From assembly GCA_040772505.1 (NCBI GenBank), contig JAXGYA010000010.1:62001-126000 (forward strand): a stretch of DNA of 64,000 nt, read 5' to 3'. Positions 35,031 through 43,402 of this stretch are shown here, piece by piece; the first letter of the stretch is position 1; the number at the start of each line of letters is the position of its first letter. A model generated the notes under the pieces. That model searched no databases, was not told where the DNA came from, and was given only the letters and a program-made list of their open reading frames with translations. Position numbers and translations under genes: made by a program. The stretch comes from Mariniphaga sp040772505. Its GTDB lineage: Bacteria; Bacteroidota; Bacteroidia; Bacteroidales; Prolixibacteraceae.

Positions 35031-35639
35031 TTATTTTGAATACAACTCTACAATAAGCTGTTCTTTGATATTTTCAGGTATATCCTCGCGTTCCGGCACA
35101 TTTAAAAACTTGCCGGCCATCTTGTCGCTGTCCCATTCCAGCCACTCGTAGCGAGTACCTCTGCGTGTTTGCAATGAATCAGCGATTTCCACCATCGCTT
35201 TAGATTTCTCCCTAACCCCAACAATATCGCCGGGTTTTACCTGATACGACGGAATGTTAACAACTTTTCCATTCACAACAATATGTTTGTGTGAAACAAA
35301 CTGACGGGCTGCGTCCCGAGTTTTTGCAATACCCATACGAAAAACCACATTGTCGAGCCTTGACTCCAACAACTGAAGCAATACTTCACCGGTAATTCCT
35401 TTTGATGAATTTGCTTTTTCAAAAAGATTCCGGAATTGCCTTTCCAAAATACCGTAGGTATATTTTGCCTTTTGTTTTTCTTTCAATTGCTGACCATATT
35501 CAGACACTTTTCTTCTCCGTGCCGACACACCATGCATCCCGGGTGGATAATTCTTGCGTTCCAGAACTTTATCGGGGCCAAAAATTGGTTCACCGAATTT
35601 TCGTGCAATTTTTGATTTTGGTCCTCTGTATCTTGCCAT
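35031..35639 (-). CDS. rpsD: Ribosomal protein S4
   Basis: uS4, a primary 16S rRNA-binding protein that helps start small-subunit assembly. The 202 residues include the S4 RNA-binding domain (ESRLDNVVFRMGIAKTRDAA). The N-terminus has no zinc-binding cysteines. In E. coli S4 represses the alpha operon; no equivalent pseudoknot is evident here. Confidence 0.97.
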   Translation of the reverse strand: MARYRGPKSKIARKFGEPIFGPDKVLERKNYPPGMHGVSARRRKVSEYGQQLKEKQKAKYTYGILERQFRNLFEKANSSKGITGEVLLQLLESRLDNVVFRMGIAKTRDAARQFVSHKHIVVNGKVVNIPSYQVKPGDIVGVREKSKAMVEIADSLQTRRGTRYEWLEWDSDKMAGKFLNVPEREDIPENIKEQLIVELYSK

Positions 35640-35657
35640 TACCTTATTCTTTAAAAA

Positions 35658-36047
35658 TTAAACACGCCTTCTTTTTGGTGGTCTGCAACCGTTGTGAGGC
35701 ATCGGGGTAACATCAACTATTTCAGTTACCTGAATCCCTGTGGTAGCCAATGCCCTGATAGCTGCTTCACGTCCGTTTCCCGGTCCTTTCACAAATACTT
35801 TAACTTTGCGCAAGCCCATGTCGTAAGCTGTCTTTGCGCACTCTTCCGATGCTACCTGAGCGGCATAAGGGGTATTCTTCTTTGAACCGCGGAAACCTTT
35901 TTTCCCTGCAGATGACCATGAAATGACTTCACCATTCATATTGGTCAGCGTAACAATAATATTGTTGAACGAAGAGTGGATGTGAGCCATTCCGTTTGGC
36001 TCAACAACAACCACACGCCTTTTACTTGTTCCTGTCTTTTTTGCCAT
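35658..36047 (-). CDS. rpsK: Ribosomal protein S11
   Basis: uS11 of the platform of the small subunit. The 129 residues contain GMAHIHSSFNNIIVTLTN and the C-terminal KVFVKGPGNGREAAIRAL and PHNGCRPPKRRRV, where the family ends. It starts 12 bases after rpsM. Confidence 0.97.
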   Translation of the reverse strand: MAKKTGTSKRRVVVVEPNGMAHIHSSFNNIIVTLTNMNGEVISWSSAGKKGFRGSKKNTPYAAQVASEECAKTAYDMGLRKVKVFVKGPGNGREAAIRALATTGIQVTEIVDVTPMPHNGCRPPKRRRV

Positions 36048-36059
36048 ACCTTAACTACC

Positions 36060-36437
36060 TTATTTAGTGGCCATTTTTTTGTTCGCAACAGTTTTGCGCT
36101 TCCCCTTTCGGGTTCGTGCGTTTGTCTTTGTGTTTTGTCCGCGAACAGGCATGCCAATACGGTGGCGGATTCCACGGTAACAACCGATATCCATCAGCCG
36201 CTTAATATTCATTTGAACTTCTGAACGGAGCTCACCTTCAACCTTGAAATTGCTGTTGATAACATTGCGAACAGCCTGAAACTGCTCGTCATTCCAATCC
36301 TGAACCTTTAATTCCCGGTCAACTCCGGCTTCCTTAAGGATAGTATTTGCCCTGCTCCGGCCAATGCCGTAGATATAAGTAAGGGCAACTTCACCTCTTT
36401 TATTATTCGGAATATCAACACCTACAATACGTGCCAT
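36060..36437 (-). CDS. rpsM: Ribosomal protein S13
   Basis: uS13 in the head of the small subunit, in contact with P-site tRNA and the large subunit. The 125 residues start MARIVGVDIPNNKRGEVALT, with a helix-two-turn-helix region and the basic C-terminus RGQNTKTNARTRKGKRKTV. Confidence 0.97.
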   Translation of the reverse strand: MARIVGVDIPNNKRGEVALTYIYGIGRSRANTILKEAGVDRELKVQDWNDEQFQAVRNVINSNFKVEGELRSEVQMNIKRLMDIGCYRGIRHRIGMPVRGQNTKTNARTRKGKRKTVANKKMATK

Positions 36438-36457
36438 ATAAATTATTTTTTTACTAA

Positions 36458-36577
36458 TTATTTCCCCTGTCGTTGTTTAAACCTCGGGTTTTTTTTATTA
36501 ATTACATACAAACGCCCTTTTCTGCGAACGATTTTACATTCCGGGCTGCGCTTTTTTACTGAAGCACGAGTTTTCAT
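36458..36577 (-). CDS. rpmJ: Ribosomal protein L36 (zinc-free type)
   Basis: bL36, 39 residues, from ATG at 36577: MKTRASVKKRSPECKIVRRK continuing to NPRFKQRQGK. It has only one Cys (residue 14), so it is the C-minus paralogue that does not bind zinc. It lies between infA and rpsM with short gaps. Confidence 0.93.
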   Translation of the reverse strand: MKTRASVKKRSPECKIVRRKGRLYVINKKNPRFKQRQGK

Positions 36578-36588
36578 TTTATTCTGCT

Positions 36589-36810
36589 TTAATTTTTATA
36601 TCTAAACGTTATCCTTCCCTTGGTCAGATCATAGGGAGACATCTCCACTTTCACTTTATCGCCGGGTAAAATTTTTATATAATGCATTCTCATCTTCCCT
36701 GAAATATGGGCTGTTATAACATGTCCGTTTTCCAGTTCAACACGAAACATTGCATTGGATAATGCTTCTAGAATTGTCCCGTCTTGTTCTATTGAAGATT
36801 GTTTTGCCAT
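36589..36810 (-). CDS. infA: Translation initiation factor IF-1
   Basis: A 73-residue S1/OB-fold protein that blocks the A site during initiation. The signature runs through EQDGTILEALSNAMFRVELE and KVKVEMSPYDLTKGRI. The genes infA-rpmJ-rpsM are in the conserved order, but the map gene that often precedes infA is replaced by a 128-base non-coding gap. Confidence 0.96.
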   Translation of the reverse strand: MAKQSSIEQDGTILEALSNAMFRVELENGHVITAHISGKMRMHYIKILPGDKVKVEMSPYDLTKGRITFRYKN

Positions 36811-36856
36811 AAAACTTTAACCTTTTTTATATTTTTTTAAACTTCTGAATTTTCCA

Positions 36857-36864
36857 CAAAGATA
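36857..36864 (-). promoter_or_regulatory. Possible internal promoter before infA
   Basis: Minus strand TATCTTTG, an exact -7 match, about 47 bases before the infA ATG in the secY-infA gap. No clear -33 box. CTTCTG (36842-36847) and CAGAAG (36866-36871) flank it as an inverted repeat. Confidence 0.4.
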
Positions 36865-36938
36865 ACAGAAGCTTTTAACACTACATAATTACACACTGAT
36901 CTCCTTAATAATCATTTAAAAAGGAAGTACTTATTACA

Positions 36939-38273
36939 CTAAAATCCACCTCCGCCTCTGCCTTTCAAACGGCCTGTTTTTGTCAGTCCGTCATAATGGC
37001 GCATGAGCAGGTGGCTTTCTATCTGCTGCAGGGTATCCAATACCACACCAACCAGAATTAGCAGCGAAGTTCCCCCATAAAAATAGGCAAACGACTGGTT
37101 AATTCCAATAAGCATGGCAAAAGCGGGCAGGATGGTTATGATTCCAAGAAATATGGAGCCCGGAAGCGTAATTCTCGACATGATGGTATCGAGAAACTCA
37201 ACGGTTTTCTTTCCGGGTTTCACTCCCGGAATAAATCCTCCGTTTTTCTTCATATCCTCTGCCATTTGTGTAGGATTCACAGTGATTGCCGTATAAAAAT
37301 AGGTAAAAGCAACCACCAGTAAAAACTGCACAAAGTTGTACCAAAACCCGGTGATGTTAGATAAAGCAGCTGCAACACCCCTGAGATTATCGGAATTTGC
37401 CACGCCAACAATAGTGATTGGCACCATCATAATTGCCTGGGCAAAAATGATAGGCATTACACCTGCTGCGTTCACTTTTAAGGGGATGTACTGACGCACA
37501 CCTCCGTATTGTTTGTTTCCAACTATCCGTTTGGCATACTGCACTGGTATTCTCCGGGTGCCCTGCACCAAAAGAATTGATGCCACAAATACCAGGAAAA
37601 GGATAACAAACTCGACAAGAAACATTACAAGACCTCCGCCCTGCTGGCTAATGCGCGAAGCAAATTCCTGAACAACAGCCTGAGGCAATCGCGCAATGAT
37701 ACCAATCATAATAATCAGGGAAATTCCGTTCCCGATTCCCTTGTCGGTTATGCGCTCACCCAACCACATGACAAACATTGACCCTGCCGTCAGAATAATG
37801 ACAGACGACACGGTGAACATTGCACCCTTTAATGCAAAAGCAGTATCGGGCAGTTGATAATGCAGGTTGGCTAAATATGCCGGCGACTGGAAAATCAGAA
37901 TAAGCACGGTCAGATACCGTGTAATCTGATTTATTTTCCTTCTTCCCGACTCCCCTTCTTTCTGCAACCTCTGGAAATAGGGTACTGCAATGCCAAGCAA
38001 CTGGATTACAATTGAGGCGGAAATGTACGGCATAATACCTAAAGCAAATATTGAAGCCTGTGCAAATGCACCTCCGGAAAACATGTTGATTAACCCAAGC
38101 AAACCGTCAGAAGTCTGGCTTTTCAAATTCTGCAACTGCCCCGGATCAACACCCGGAAGGGAAACGAAAGAACCTAACCTGTAGATTAAAATGAAAAACA
38201 TGGTGGTTCCGATCCGAATCCTCAGGTCTTCGATCTTGTAAATATTCTTCAGAGTTTCTATAAATCGTTTCAT
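36939..38273 (-). CDS. secY: Protein translocase subunit SecY
   Basis: The channel of the Sec translocon, with ten transmembrane helices. The 444 residues start MKRFIETLKNIYKIEDLRIR; family segments include GVDPGQLQNL and MFSGGAFAQASIFALGIMPYI near the plug and helix 2, and ADPTQ-type NPTQMAEDMKKNGGFIPG. Located between rplO and infA as usual. Confidence 0.97.
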   Translation of the reverse strand: MKRFIETLKNIYKIEDLRIRIGTTMFFILIYRLGSFVSLPGVDPGQLQNLKSQTSDGLLGLINMFSGGAFAQASIFALGIMPYISASIVIQLLGIAVPYFQRLQKEGESGRRKINQITRYLTVLILIFQSPAYLANLHYQLPDTAFALKGAMFTVSSVIILTAGSMFVMWLGERITDKGIGNGISLIIMIGIIARLPQAVVQEFASRISQQGGGLVMFLVEFVILFLVFVASILLVQGTRRIPVQYAKRIVGNKQYGGVRQYIPLKVNAAGVMPIIFAQAIMMVPITIVGVANSDNLRGVAAALSNITGFWYNFVQFLLVVAFTYFYTAITVNPTQMAEDMKKNGGFIPGVKPGKKTVEFLDTIMSRITLPGSIFLGIITILPAFAMLIGINQSFAYFYGGTSLLILVGVVLDTLQQIESHLLMRHYDGLTKTGRLKGRGGGGF

Positions 38274-38279
38274 TATAGT

Positions 38280-38726
38280 TTATAGTATTTCTGTTGTTCC
38301 TTCAAGTTTTTCAATAGCTTCTTTGGCACTTTTGGAAAAGGCATGAGCCTTAACGTCAAGCTTTTTATTTAGTGATCCGCCTCCAAGGATTTTAACCTTA
38401 TCATTTTTTGAGACAACTCCGGCACTGACCAAAATGGCAATATCGATTGATGCGGAGTTTATTTTCTCTGCAATTTGCTGCAACACATCGAGGTTAATTG
38501 CCTTGTATTCAATGCGATTAATATTTTTAAACCCTGATTTGGGAACCAAACGCTGCAAAGGCGTTTGCCCGCCTTCAAATCCAATTTTTCTTGAATATCC
38601 CGAACGTGATTTCTGTCCTTTATGCCCCCGGGTTGAAGTTCCCCCGCGGCCGGAACCCTCGCCACGCCCAATGCGCTTTGTTTTCTTGGTAGAACCCTCT
38701 GCAGGTTTTAACTTATTTAAATTCAT
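38280..38726 (-). CDS. rplO: Ribosomal protein L15
   Basis: uL15, a late-assembly protein whose glycine- and arginine-rich N-terminus (RIGRGEGSGRGGTSTRGHKG) threads into 23S rRNA. The length of 148 residues is typical. It ends 6 bases before secY. Confidence 0.97.
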   Translation of the reverse strand: MNLNKLKPAEGSTKKTKRIGRGEGSGRGGTSTRGHKGQKSRSGYSRKIGFEGGQTPLQRLVPKSGFKNINRIEYKAINLDVLQQIAEKINSASIDIAILVSAGVVSKNDKVKILGGGSLNKKLDVKAHAFSKSAKEAIEKLEGTTEIL

Positions 38727-38749
38727 GATTTCAATTATTTGAAATATTG

Positions 38750-38929
38750 TTATACTTCCTCAACTTTAACTAAATGAGCCACTTTATGTGCCATTCCAAC
38801 CACTTGCGGGGTTGCTTCGTGTTCAACAGTATGGTTGATTTTGCGTAGCCCCAGGGCTTCGAGCGTAGCTCTCTGCTTTTTGGTTGAACCGATACTACTT
38901 TTTACCTGTGTAATCTTAATTTTAGCCAT
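38750..38929 (-). CDS. rpmD: Ribosomal protein L30
   Basis: uL30, 59 residues from the ATG at 38929 (MAKIKITQVKSSIGSTKKQR). The open frame extends upstream to 38995 into rpsE, but the internal Met gives the standard protein. It ends MAHKVAHLVKVEEV. Confidence 0.95.
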   Translation of the reverse strand: MAKIKITQVKSSIGSTKKQRATLEALGLRKINHTVEHEATPQVVGMAHKVAHLVKVEEV

Positions 38930-38936
38930 GATCGCT

Positions 38937-39452
38937 TTATCCTTTAAATACTTTTTCAAGTGAAACACCCCTGTGCTGTGCCACGGTTCGGGCATCTCTC
39001 AGCTCGAGAAGAGCTTCCATTGTGGCTTTAACCAGGTTATGCGGATTTGAAGAACCTTTGGATTTTGCAAGGATGTCTGTAATCCCTACGCTTTCAAGAA
39101 CAGCACGCATTGCGCCGCCTGCAACAACTCCGGTACCCGGCGTGGCAGGTTTGAGCAATACGTTGGCTCCGCCAAAACGTGCTGTTTGCTCATGCGGAAT
39201 GGTTCCATGCAAAACCGGGATTTTAAACAGATTCTTTTTGGCTGCTTCAATACCTTTGCCAATTGCAGTTGTAACTTCACTTGCTTTGCCAAGTCCCCAA
39301 CCTACAATACCGTCTTCATTTCCAACAACAACAATGGCTGTGAAACTAAACGTGCGTCCCCCCTTGGTTACTTTGGTCACCCGGTTGATAGCCACCAACC
39401 TGTCTTTTAACTCGAGATCGCTTGTTTTAACTTTTTTACTTAATATCGCCAT
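38937..39452 (-). CDS. rpsE: Ribosomal protein S5
   Basis: uS5, involved in translational accuracy and mRNA unwinding. The 171 residues start MAILSKKVKTSDLELKDRLV and contain the double-stranded RNA-binding-like domain (GRTFSFTAIVVVGNEDGIVG). It is separated from rplR by an 88-base gap with nested hairpins. Confidence 0.97.
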   Translation of the reverse strand: MAILSKKVKTSDLELKDRLVAINRVTKVTKGGRTFSFTAIVVVGNEDGIVGWGLGKASEVTTAIGKGIEAAKKNLFKIPVLHGTIPHEQTARFGGANVLLKPATPGTGVVAGGAMRAVLESVGITDILAKSKGSSNPHNLVKATMEALLELRDARTVAQHRGVSLEKVFKG

Positions 39453-39476
39453 AATTTATTTCATGTCATTTATTTC

Positions 39477-39528
39477 CCTGCCTTCAACAGTTCACTGAAA
39501 ATTTTTCATTTTCACGCATTGTGGCAGG
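39477..39528 (-). promoter_or_regulatory. Nested hairpin in the rplR-rpsE gap
   Basis: CCTGCC (39477-39482) can pair with GGCAGG (39523-39528), enclosing an inner stem TGAAAAT / ATTTTCA (39496-39502 and 39508-39514) with a five-base loop. It lies in the 88-base gap before rpsE, unusually long for this cluster, and may be an RNA control element. Confidence 0.4.
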
Positions 39529-39540
39529 AAGAAACTCATT

Positions 39541-39897
39541 TCAAAACTTAAGACCTCCCTCACGAGCTGCATCGGCTAACTGTTTCACCCTGCCGTGATA
39601 TAAATAGCCGCTTCTGTCGAACACTACATTTTCGATACCGGCAGCCAATGCTTTCTTTGCGATGAGCTTGCCAACCATCGCTGCCTTTTCAGTTTTATTG
39701 CCGCTTTTTTCAGCAATTTCCTTTTCGGTTGAAGAAGCAGCAAGCAATGTGGTTTCACTGATATCGTCAATTAACTGAACGTATATTTGCTTATTGCTTC
39801 TGAAAACGCTCAGACGCGGGCGCTCGGGTGTTCCGGTAATCACTTTGCGTACCCGGTGCTTTATCCTTAAACGCCTTTCTGTTTTTGTCAATGCCAT
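39541..39897 (-). CDS. rplR: Ribosomal protein L18
   Basis: uL18, which binds 5S rRNA with L5 and places it on the large subunit. The 118 residues show RRLRIKHRVRKVITGTPERP and the C-terminal DRSGYLYHGRVKQLADAARE. Confidence 0.97.
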   Translation of the reverse strand: MALTKTERRLRIKHRVRKVITGTPERPRLSVFRSNKQIYVQLIDDISETTLLAASSTEKEIAEKSGNKTEKAAMVGKLIAKKALAAGIENVVFDRSGYLYHGRVKQLADAAREGGLKF

Positions 39898-39917
39898 ATT
39901 TCCTTAATTTTCAAAAA

Positions 39918-40475
39918 TTATTTTGCAGTGGCTTTACCGGCTTTACGCCTCAACTCTTCGCCAACAAACTTGACTCCCTTGCCTTTATAAGGCTCAGGTT
40001 TACGGAATGATCTGATTTTTGCGGCAATCTGCCCCAGCAATTGTTTATCAGAGCCCTTCAGGGTAATAATCGGATTACTGCGCCTGTCGGACACTGCCTC
40101 CACAGTAATTTCCCCGGGAAGCTGAAGGTATATATGGTGTGAAAATCCCAGCATAAGATCAAGAACGTTGTTTTGCAAAACCTCGGCACGATAACCAACG
40201 CCAACAAGCTCCAGCTTAATCTCAAATCCTTTGGAAACACCTTCCACCATATTATTTACCAGCGACCTTGAAAGCCCGTGCAGCGATTTCTGCTGCTTGG
40301 TTTCCGCAAACCTGATAAAAGTAATGTGATTGTCCTCAATATTTATTTCAATCCCAGGAGGCATCTGTTGTTTCAATTCACCAAGCGGTCCTTTAACGGA
40401 AACCAGATTACTTTCATCAACTTTGACTTCTACTCCTGATGGTATTTCAATGGGTAACTTACCTATTCTTGACAT
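39918..40475 (-). CDS. rplF: Ribosomal protein L6
   Basis: uL6, at the base of the L7/L12 stalk near the factor-binding site. The 185 residues contain two repeats of the L6 fold and the C-terminal EPYKGKGVKFVGEELRRKAG motif. Confidence 0.97.
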   Translation of the reverse strand: MSRIGKLPIEIPSGVEVKVDESNLVSVKGPLGELKQQMPPGIEINIEDNHITFIRFAETKQQKSLHGLSRSLVNNMVEGVSKGFEIKLELVGVGYRAEVLQNNVLDLMLGFSHHIYLQLPGEITVEAVSDRRSNPIITLKGSDKQLLGQIAAKIRSFRKPEPYKGKGVKFVGEELRRKAGKATAK

Positions 40476-40487
40476 AACCTGTTTTTT

Positions 40488-40895
40488 TTAATAGACGTAA
40501 CATAAAACTTCACCCCCTACATTCATTTCACGGGCTTCCTTATCGGTAATCACGCCACTTGATGTAGAAATTATTGCTATCCCAAGACCATTGAGAACAC
40601 GCGGAATGTTATCGCTGTTGCAATATTTCCGTAATCCCGGTTTGCTGATCCTTTTAATGCCTTTGATTGCAGGTACTTTTGATTCAGGGTGATATTTCAG
40701 TGCAATTTTAATATTGCCCTGATAACCTTCATCATCCTCAAATTTGTAGTTTAAAATATACCCTTTATCCATCAGGATTTTGGTCATCTCCTTTTTAATG
40801 TTGGATGCCGGAATATCAACTACTCTGTGCTTAGCAAGAATCGCATTGCGCACTCTTGTCAGATAATCTGCTATCGGATCTGTTACTTTACTCAT
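40488..40895 (-). CDS. rpsH: Ribosomal protein S8
   Basis: uS8, a primary 16S rRNA binder. The 135 residues start MSKVTDPIADYLTRVRNAIL and end with the signature ISTSSGVITDKEAREMNVGG. In E. coli S8 represses its operon by binding the rplE leader; the 3-base gap upstream of rplE here leaves no room for a separate site. Confidence 0.97.
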   Translation of the reverse strand: MSKVTDPIADYLTRVRNAILAKHRVVDIPASNIKKEMTKILMDKGYILNYKFEDDEGYQGNIKIALKYHPESKVPAIKGIKRISKPGLRKYCNSDNIPRVLNGLGIAIISTSSGVITDKEAREMNVGGEVLCYVY

Positions 40896-40913
40896 TTTTC
40901 AAGTCTTTAAAAA

Positions 40914-41183
40914 TTACCAACTGGCTTTTTTAACTCCCGGAATCAAACCAGATGAAGCCATTTCGCGGAAATTGATTCTGCTTATGCCAAACTGGCGCAT
41001 ATATCCTTTGGGTCTTCCGGTAAGTTTGCAGCGGTTGTGCAAACGAACCCTTGAAGAGTTTCTGGGAAGCTTTTGCAACCCAACCCAATCTCCTTCGGCT
41101 TTGAGCCTGGCTCTTTTCTCGGCGTATTTTTCAACCAGTTTTGCCCGTTTAACTTCGCGGGCTTTCAATGATTCTTTAGCCAT
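40914..41183 (-). CDS. rpsN: Ribosomal protein S14 (zinc-free type)
   Basis: uS14, 89 residues, the long form without the CXXC zinc knuckle of the short form. The signature RVRLHNRCKLTGRPKGYMRQ and the ending SGLIPGVKKASW are clear. It starts 3 bases after the rplE stop. Confidence 0.97.
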   Translation of the reverse strand: MAKESLKAREVKRAKLVEKYAEKRARLKAEGDWVGLQKLPRNSSRVRLHNRCKLTGRPKGYMRQFGISRINFREMASSGLIPGVKKASW

Positions 41184-41186
41184 TAT

Positions 41187-41744
41187 TTAATTCTTTTTTA
41201 CATTTTTAAATGGTAAACCCAAATGCTTCAACAGAGCAAACCCCTCTTCGTCGGTTTTTGCAGAAGTCACAAACGTGATGTTCATTCCGTTGATTTTGTT
41301 TACCTTGTCGAGAACGATTTCGGGAAAGACTATCTGCTCGGGAACACCAAGCGTATAATTTCCCTGTCCGTCCATTTTACTCTCAATACCGCGAAAATCG
41401 CGGATACGCGGCAATGCTGCGGCAACAAGCCTTTCGAGAAACTCATACATGCGGTCGCGGCGCAGTGTTACGCGCACTCCGATTGGCATTTTCTTTCTCA
41501 GCTTAAAATTGGAAATGTCTCTTCGGGAGAGAGTCTGCACAGCTTTCTGCCCTGCTATCATTGTCATTTCCTGTGTGGCAACTTCAATAATTTTCTTATC
41601 GGCAATTGCTGCTCCTACCCCCTGGTTGAGCACAATCTTTTCCAATTTAGGCACCTGCATCACAGAAGAGTATTTAAACTCTTCTTTCAATGCTGGAATA
41701 ATTTCCTCTTTGTATTTAATTTTTAGAGTTGGTATGTATGCCAT
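41187..41744 (-). CDS. rplE: Ribosomal protein L5
   Basis: uL5, binds 5S rRNA and contacts the P-site tRNA elbow. The 185 residues include VPKLEKIVLNQGVG and MPIGVRVTLRRDRMYEFLER. Its start overlaps the rplX stop by one base. Confidence 0.97.
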   Translation of the reverse strand: MAYIPTLKIKYKEEIIPALKEEFKYSSVMQVPKLEKIVLNQGVGAAIADKKIIEVATQEMTMIAGQKAVQTLSRRDISNFKLRKKMPIGVRVTLRRDRMYEFLERLVAAALPRIRDFRGIESKMDGQGNYTLGVPEQIVFPEIVLDKVNKINGMNITFVTSAKTDEEGFALLKHLGLPFKNVKKN

Positions 41745-42070
41745 TATTTAATCTCCTCTCCAGATTTTTTCGAATAACGAATCAATTTACCTTTGCTTTC
41801 ATCCAGTTTCCTTCCAACCCGTGTGCGTTCCCCTGTTTTGGGGTCAAGCAGCATCAGGTTTGAAATGTGGATGGGAGCTTCTTTTTCGATGATTCCACCC
41901 TGCGGATAATCCGTGGTTGGCCTCGAATGTTTTTTAATCATGTTAACACCTTCCACGATTGCCTTGTCGGTTTTTCTGACGATCTCAAGTACGCGTCCTT
42001 TTTGTCCGCGGTAGTTTCCGCTTATCACAATCACTGTGTCACCTTTCTTAATGTGTAATTTCTTTTGCAT
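41744..42070 (-). CDS. rplX: Ribosomal protein L24
   Basis: uL24, an assembly-initiating protein of the large subunit. The N-terminal KOW motif reads KKGDTVIVISGNYRGQKGRV; the length is 108 residues. It is 18 bases downstream of rplN. Confidence 0.97.
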   Translation of the reverse strand: MQKKLHIKKGDTVIVISGNYRGQKGRVLEIVRKTDKAIVEGVNMIKKHSRPTTDYPQGGIIEKEAPIHISNLMLLDPKTGERTRVGRKLDESKGKLIRYSKKSGEEIK

Positions 42071-42088
42071 TATCGTGCTTTTATCAAT

Positions 42089-42454
42089 TTACAGTACTTC
42101 CGGTGCAAGCGAAATTATTTTCATGTTCTTTTCCCTCAACTCGCGGGCCACGGGACCAAAAATTCGTGTTCCGCGTATTTCACCTGCATTATTGAGCAAC
42201 ACTACAGCATTGTCGTCAAACCGGATGTATGAGCCATCGGGACGACGAATCTCCTTTCGGGTGCGTACAACAATTGCCTTGGAAACGATTCCTTTTTTCA
42301 CATCGCTTCCCGGAATGGCACTTTTCACTGTCACCACAATGGTATCGCCTATAGAGGCATAACGTTTGCGGGTTCCTCCCAAAACTCGGATGCACAACAC
42401 TTCTTTAGCACCACTGTTATCGGCAACCGCACATCTGGATTCCTGTTGTATCAT
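42089..42454 (-). CDS. rplN: Ribosomal protein L14
   Basis: uL14, on the subunit interface and the docking site of RsfS, which is also encoded in this window. The 121 residues begin MIQQESRCAVADNSGAKEVL and carry the family motif GDTIVVTVKSA. Confidence 0.97.
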   Translation of the reverse strand: MIQQESRCAVADNSGAKEVLCIRVLGGTRKRYASIGDTIVVTVKSAIPGSDVKKGIVSKAIVVRTRKEIRRPDGSYIRFDDNAVVLLNNAGEIRGTRIFGPVARELREKNMKIISLAPEVL

Positions 42455-42456
42455 AA

Positions 42457-42723
42457 TTATTTCGCTCTTTCAATTATTTCAACTAATCTCCAACACTTAC
42501 TCCGGCTCAATGGTCGTGTTTCCATAATCCTAACCAGATCACCAATGTTGCAGTCATTTTTCTCATCGTGGGCATAAAACTTGGTGGTTTTATTTATAAA
42601 CTTCCCGTAAATACGGTGTTTCACTTTGCGCCTTGTAGCAACTACAATGGTTTTATCCATTTTGTTGGAAACAACCACACCCACTCGCTCTTTTCTGAGA
42701 TTTCTCACTTTATTTTCTTCCAT
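42457..42723 (-). CDS. rpsQ: Ribosomal protein S17
   Basis: uS17, an OB-fold 16S rRNA binder. The signature is GVVVSNKMDKTIVVATRRKV, then RPLSRSKCWRLVEIIERA at the end. The frame is open to 42735; the Met at 42723 (MEENKVRNLRKERVG, 88 residues) looks the more natural start. Two bases separate it from rplN. Confidence 0.95.
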   Translation of the reverse strand: MEENKVRNLRKERVGVVVSNKMDKTIVVATRRKVKHRIYGKFINKTTKFYAHDEKNDCNIGDLVRIMETRPLSRSKCWRLVEIIERAK

Positions 42724-42740
42724 GGCTGAATTCATTCTGG

Positions 42741-42935
42741 TTATTGATTAATTTCTCTTTGCCGAAGAATTGTGTTCAACCGTGCGATAATCTTTTTGGA
42801 ATTTCTAATTTTCATCGGATTATCCAATGGAGATATTGCATTGTTTAAACGCAGGCGAACCAAATTTTCCTTTTCCACCTGTATTTTCTCGACGATTTCC
42901 TTACTCGTCAGTTCTCTTATTTCAGACGCTTTCAT
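42741..42935 (-). CDS. rpmC: Ribosomal protein L29
   Basis: uL29, a small two-helix protein at the peptide exit tunnel where the trigger factor and SRP bind. The 64 residues start MKASEIRELTSKEIVEKIQV. Confidence 0.96.
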   Translation of the reverse strand: MKASEIRELTSKEIVEKIQVEKENLVRLRLNNAISPLDNPMKIRNSKKIIARLNTILRQREINQ

Positions 42936-42947
42936 ACTGATTCACCT

Positions 42948-43373
42948 TTATTTTTCTTCAACAAAATCACGCCTTACCACAAACTTTGTGGTAACCGGCA
43001 ATTTTTGAGCTGCCAGCCGCAATGCCTCTTTCGCCAGACTGTACGGTACTCCGTCGGCTTCAATAATGATCCGCCCGGGAGTCACCGGTGCCACAAATGC
43101 TTCAGGCGCACCTTTCCCCTTACCCATACGAACTTCGGCGGGTTTTTTGGTGATCGGTTTATCGGGAAAAATCCGAATCCAGATTTGTCCCTGCCGCTGC
43201 ATATGGCGTGTTACGGCAACCCTTGCTGCCTCAATCTGGCGGCTGGTAATCCACGCCTCTTCAAGCGATTTTATTCCAAACGAGCCGAAAGCCAACTGAT
43301 TCCCGCGCTGGGCGTTGCCTTTCATACGACCCTTCTGTGCTCTTCTAAATTTTACTTTTTTTGGCTGTAGCAT
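42948..43373 (-). CDS. rplP: Ribosomal protein L16
   Basis: uL16, helps place the aminoacyl-tRNA at the peptidyl transferase centre. The 141 residues start MLQPKKVKFRRAQKGRMKGN and contain RIFPDKPITKKPAEVRMGKG, the conserved loop. Confidence 0.97.
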   Translation of the reverse strand: MLQPKKVKFRRAQKGRMKGNAQRGNQLAFGSFGIKSLEEAWITSRQIEAARVAVTRHMQRQGQIWIRIFPDKPITKKPAEVRMGKGKGAPEAFVAPVTPGRIIIEADGVPYSLAKEALRLAAQKLPVTTKFVVRRDFVEEK

Positions 43374-43402
43374 TCTTAATACTTATTATAAGCGTTATAC
43401 CA

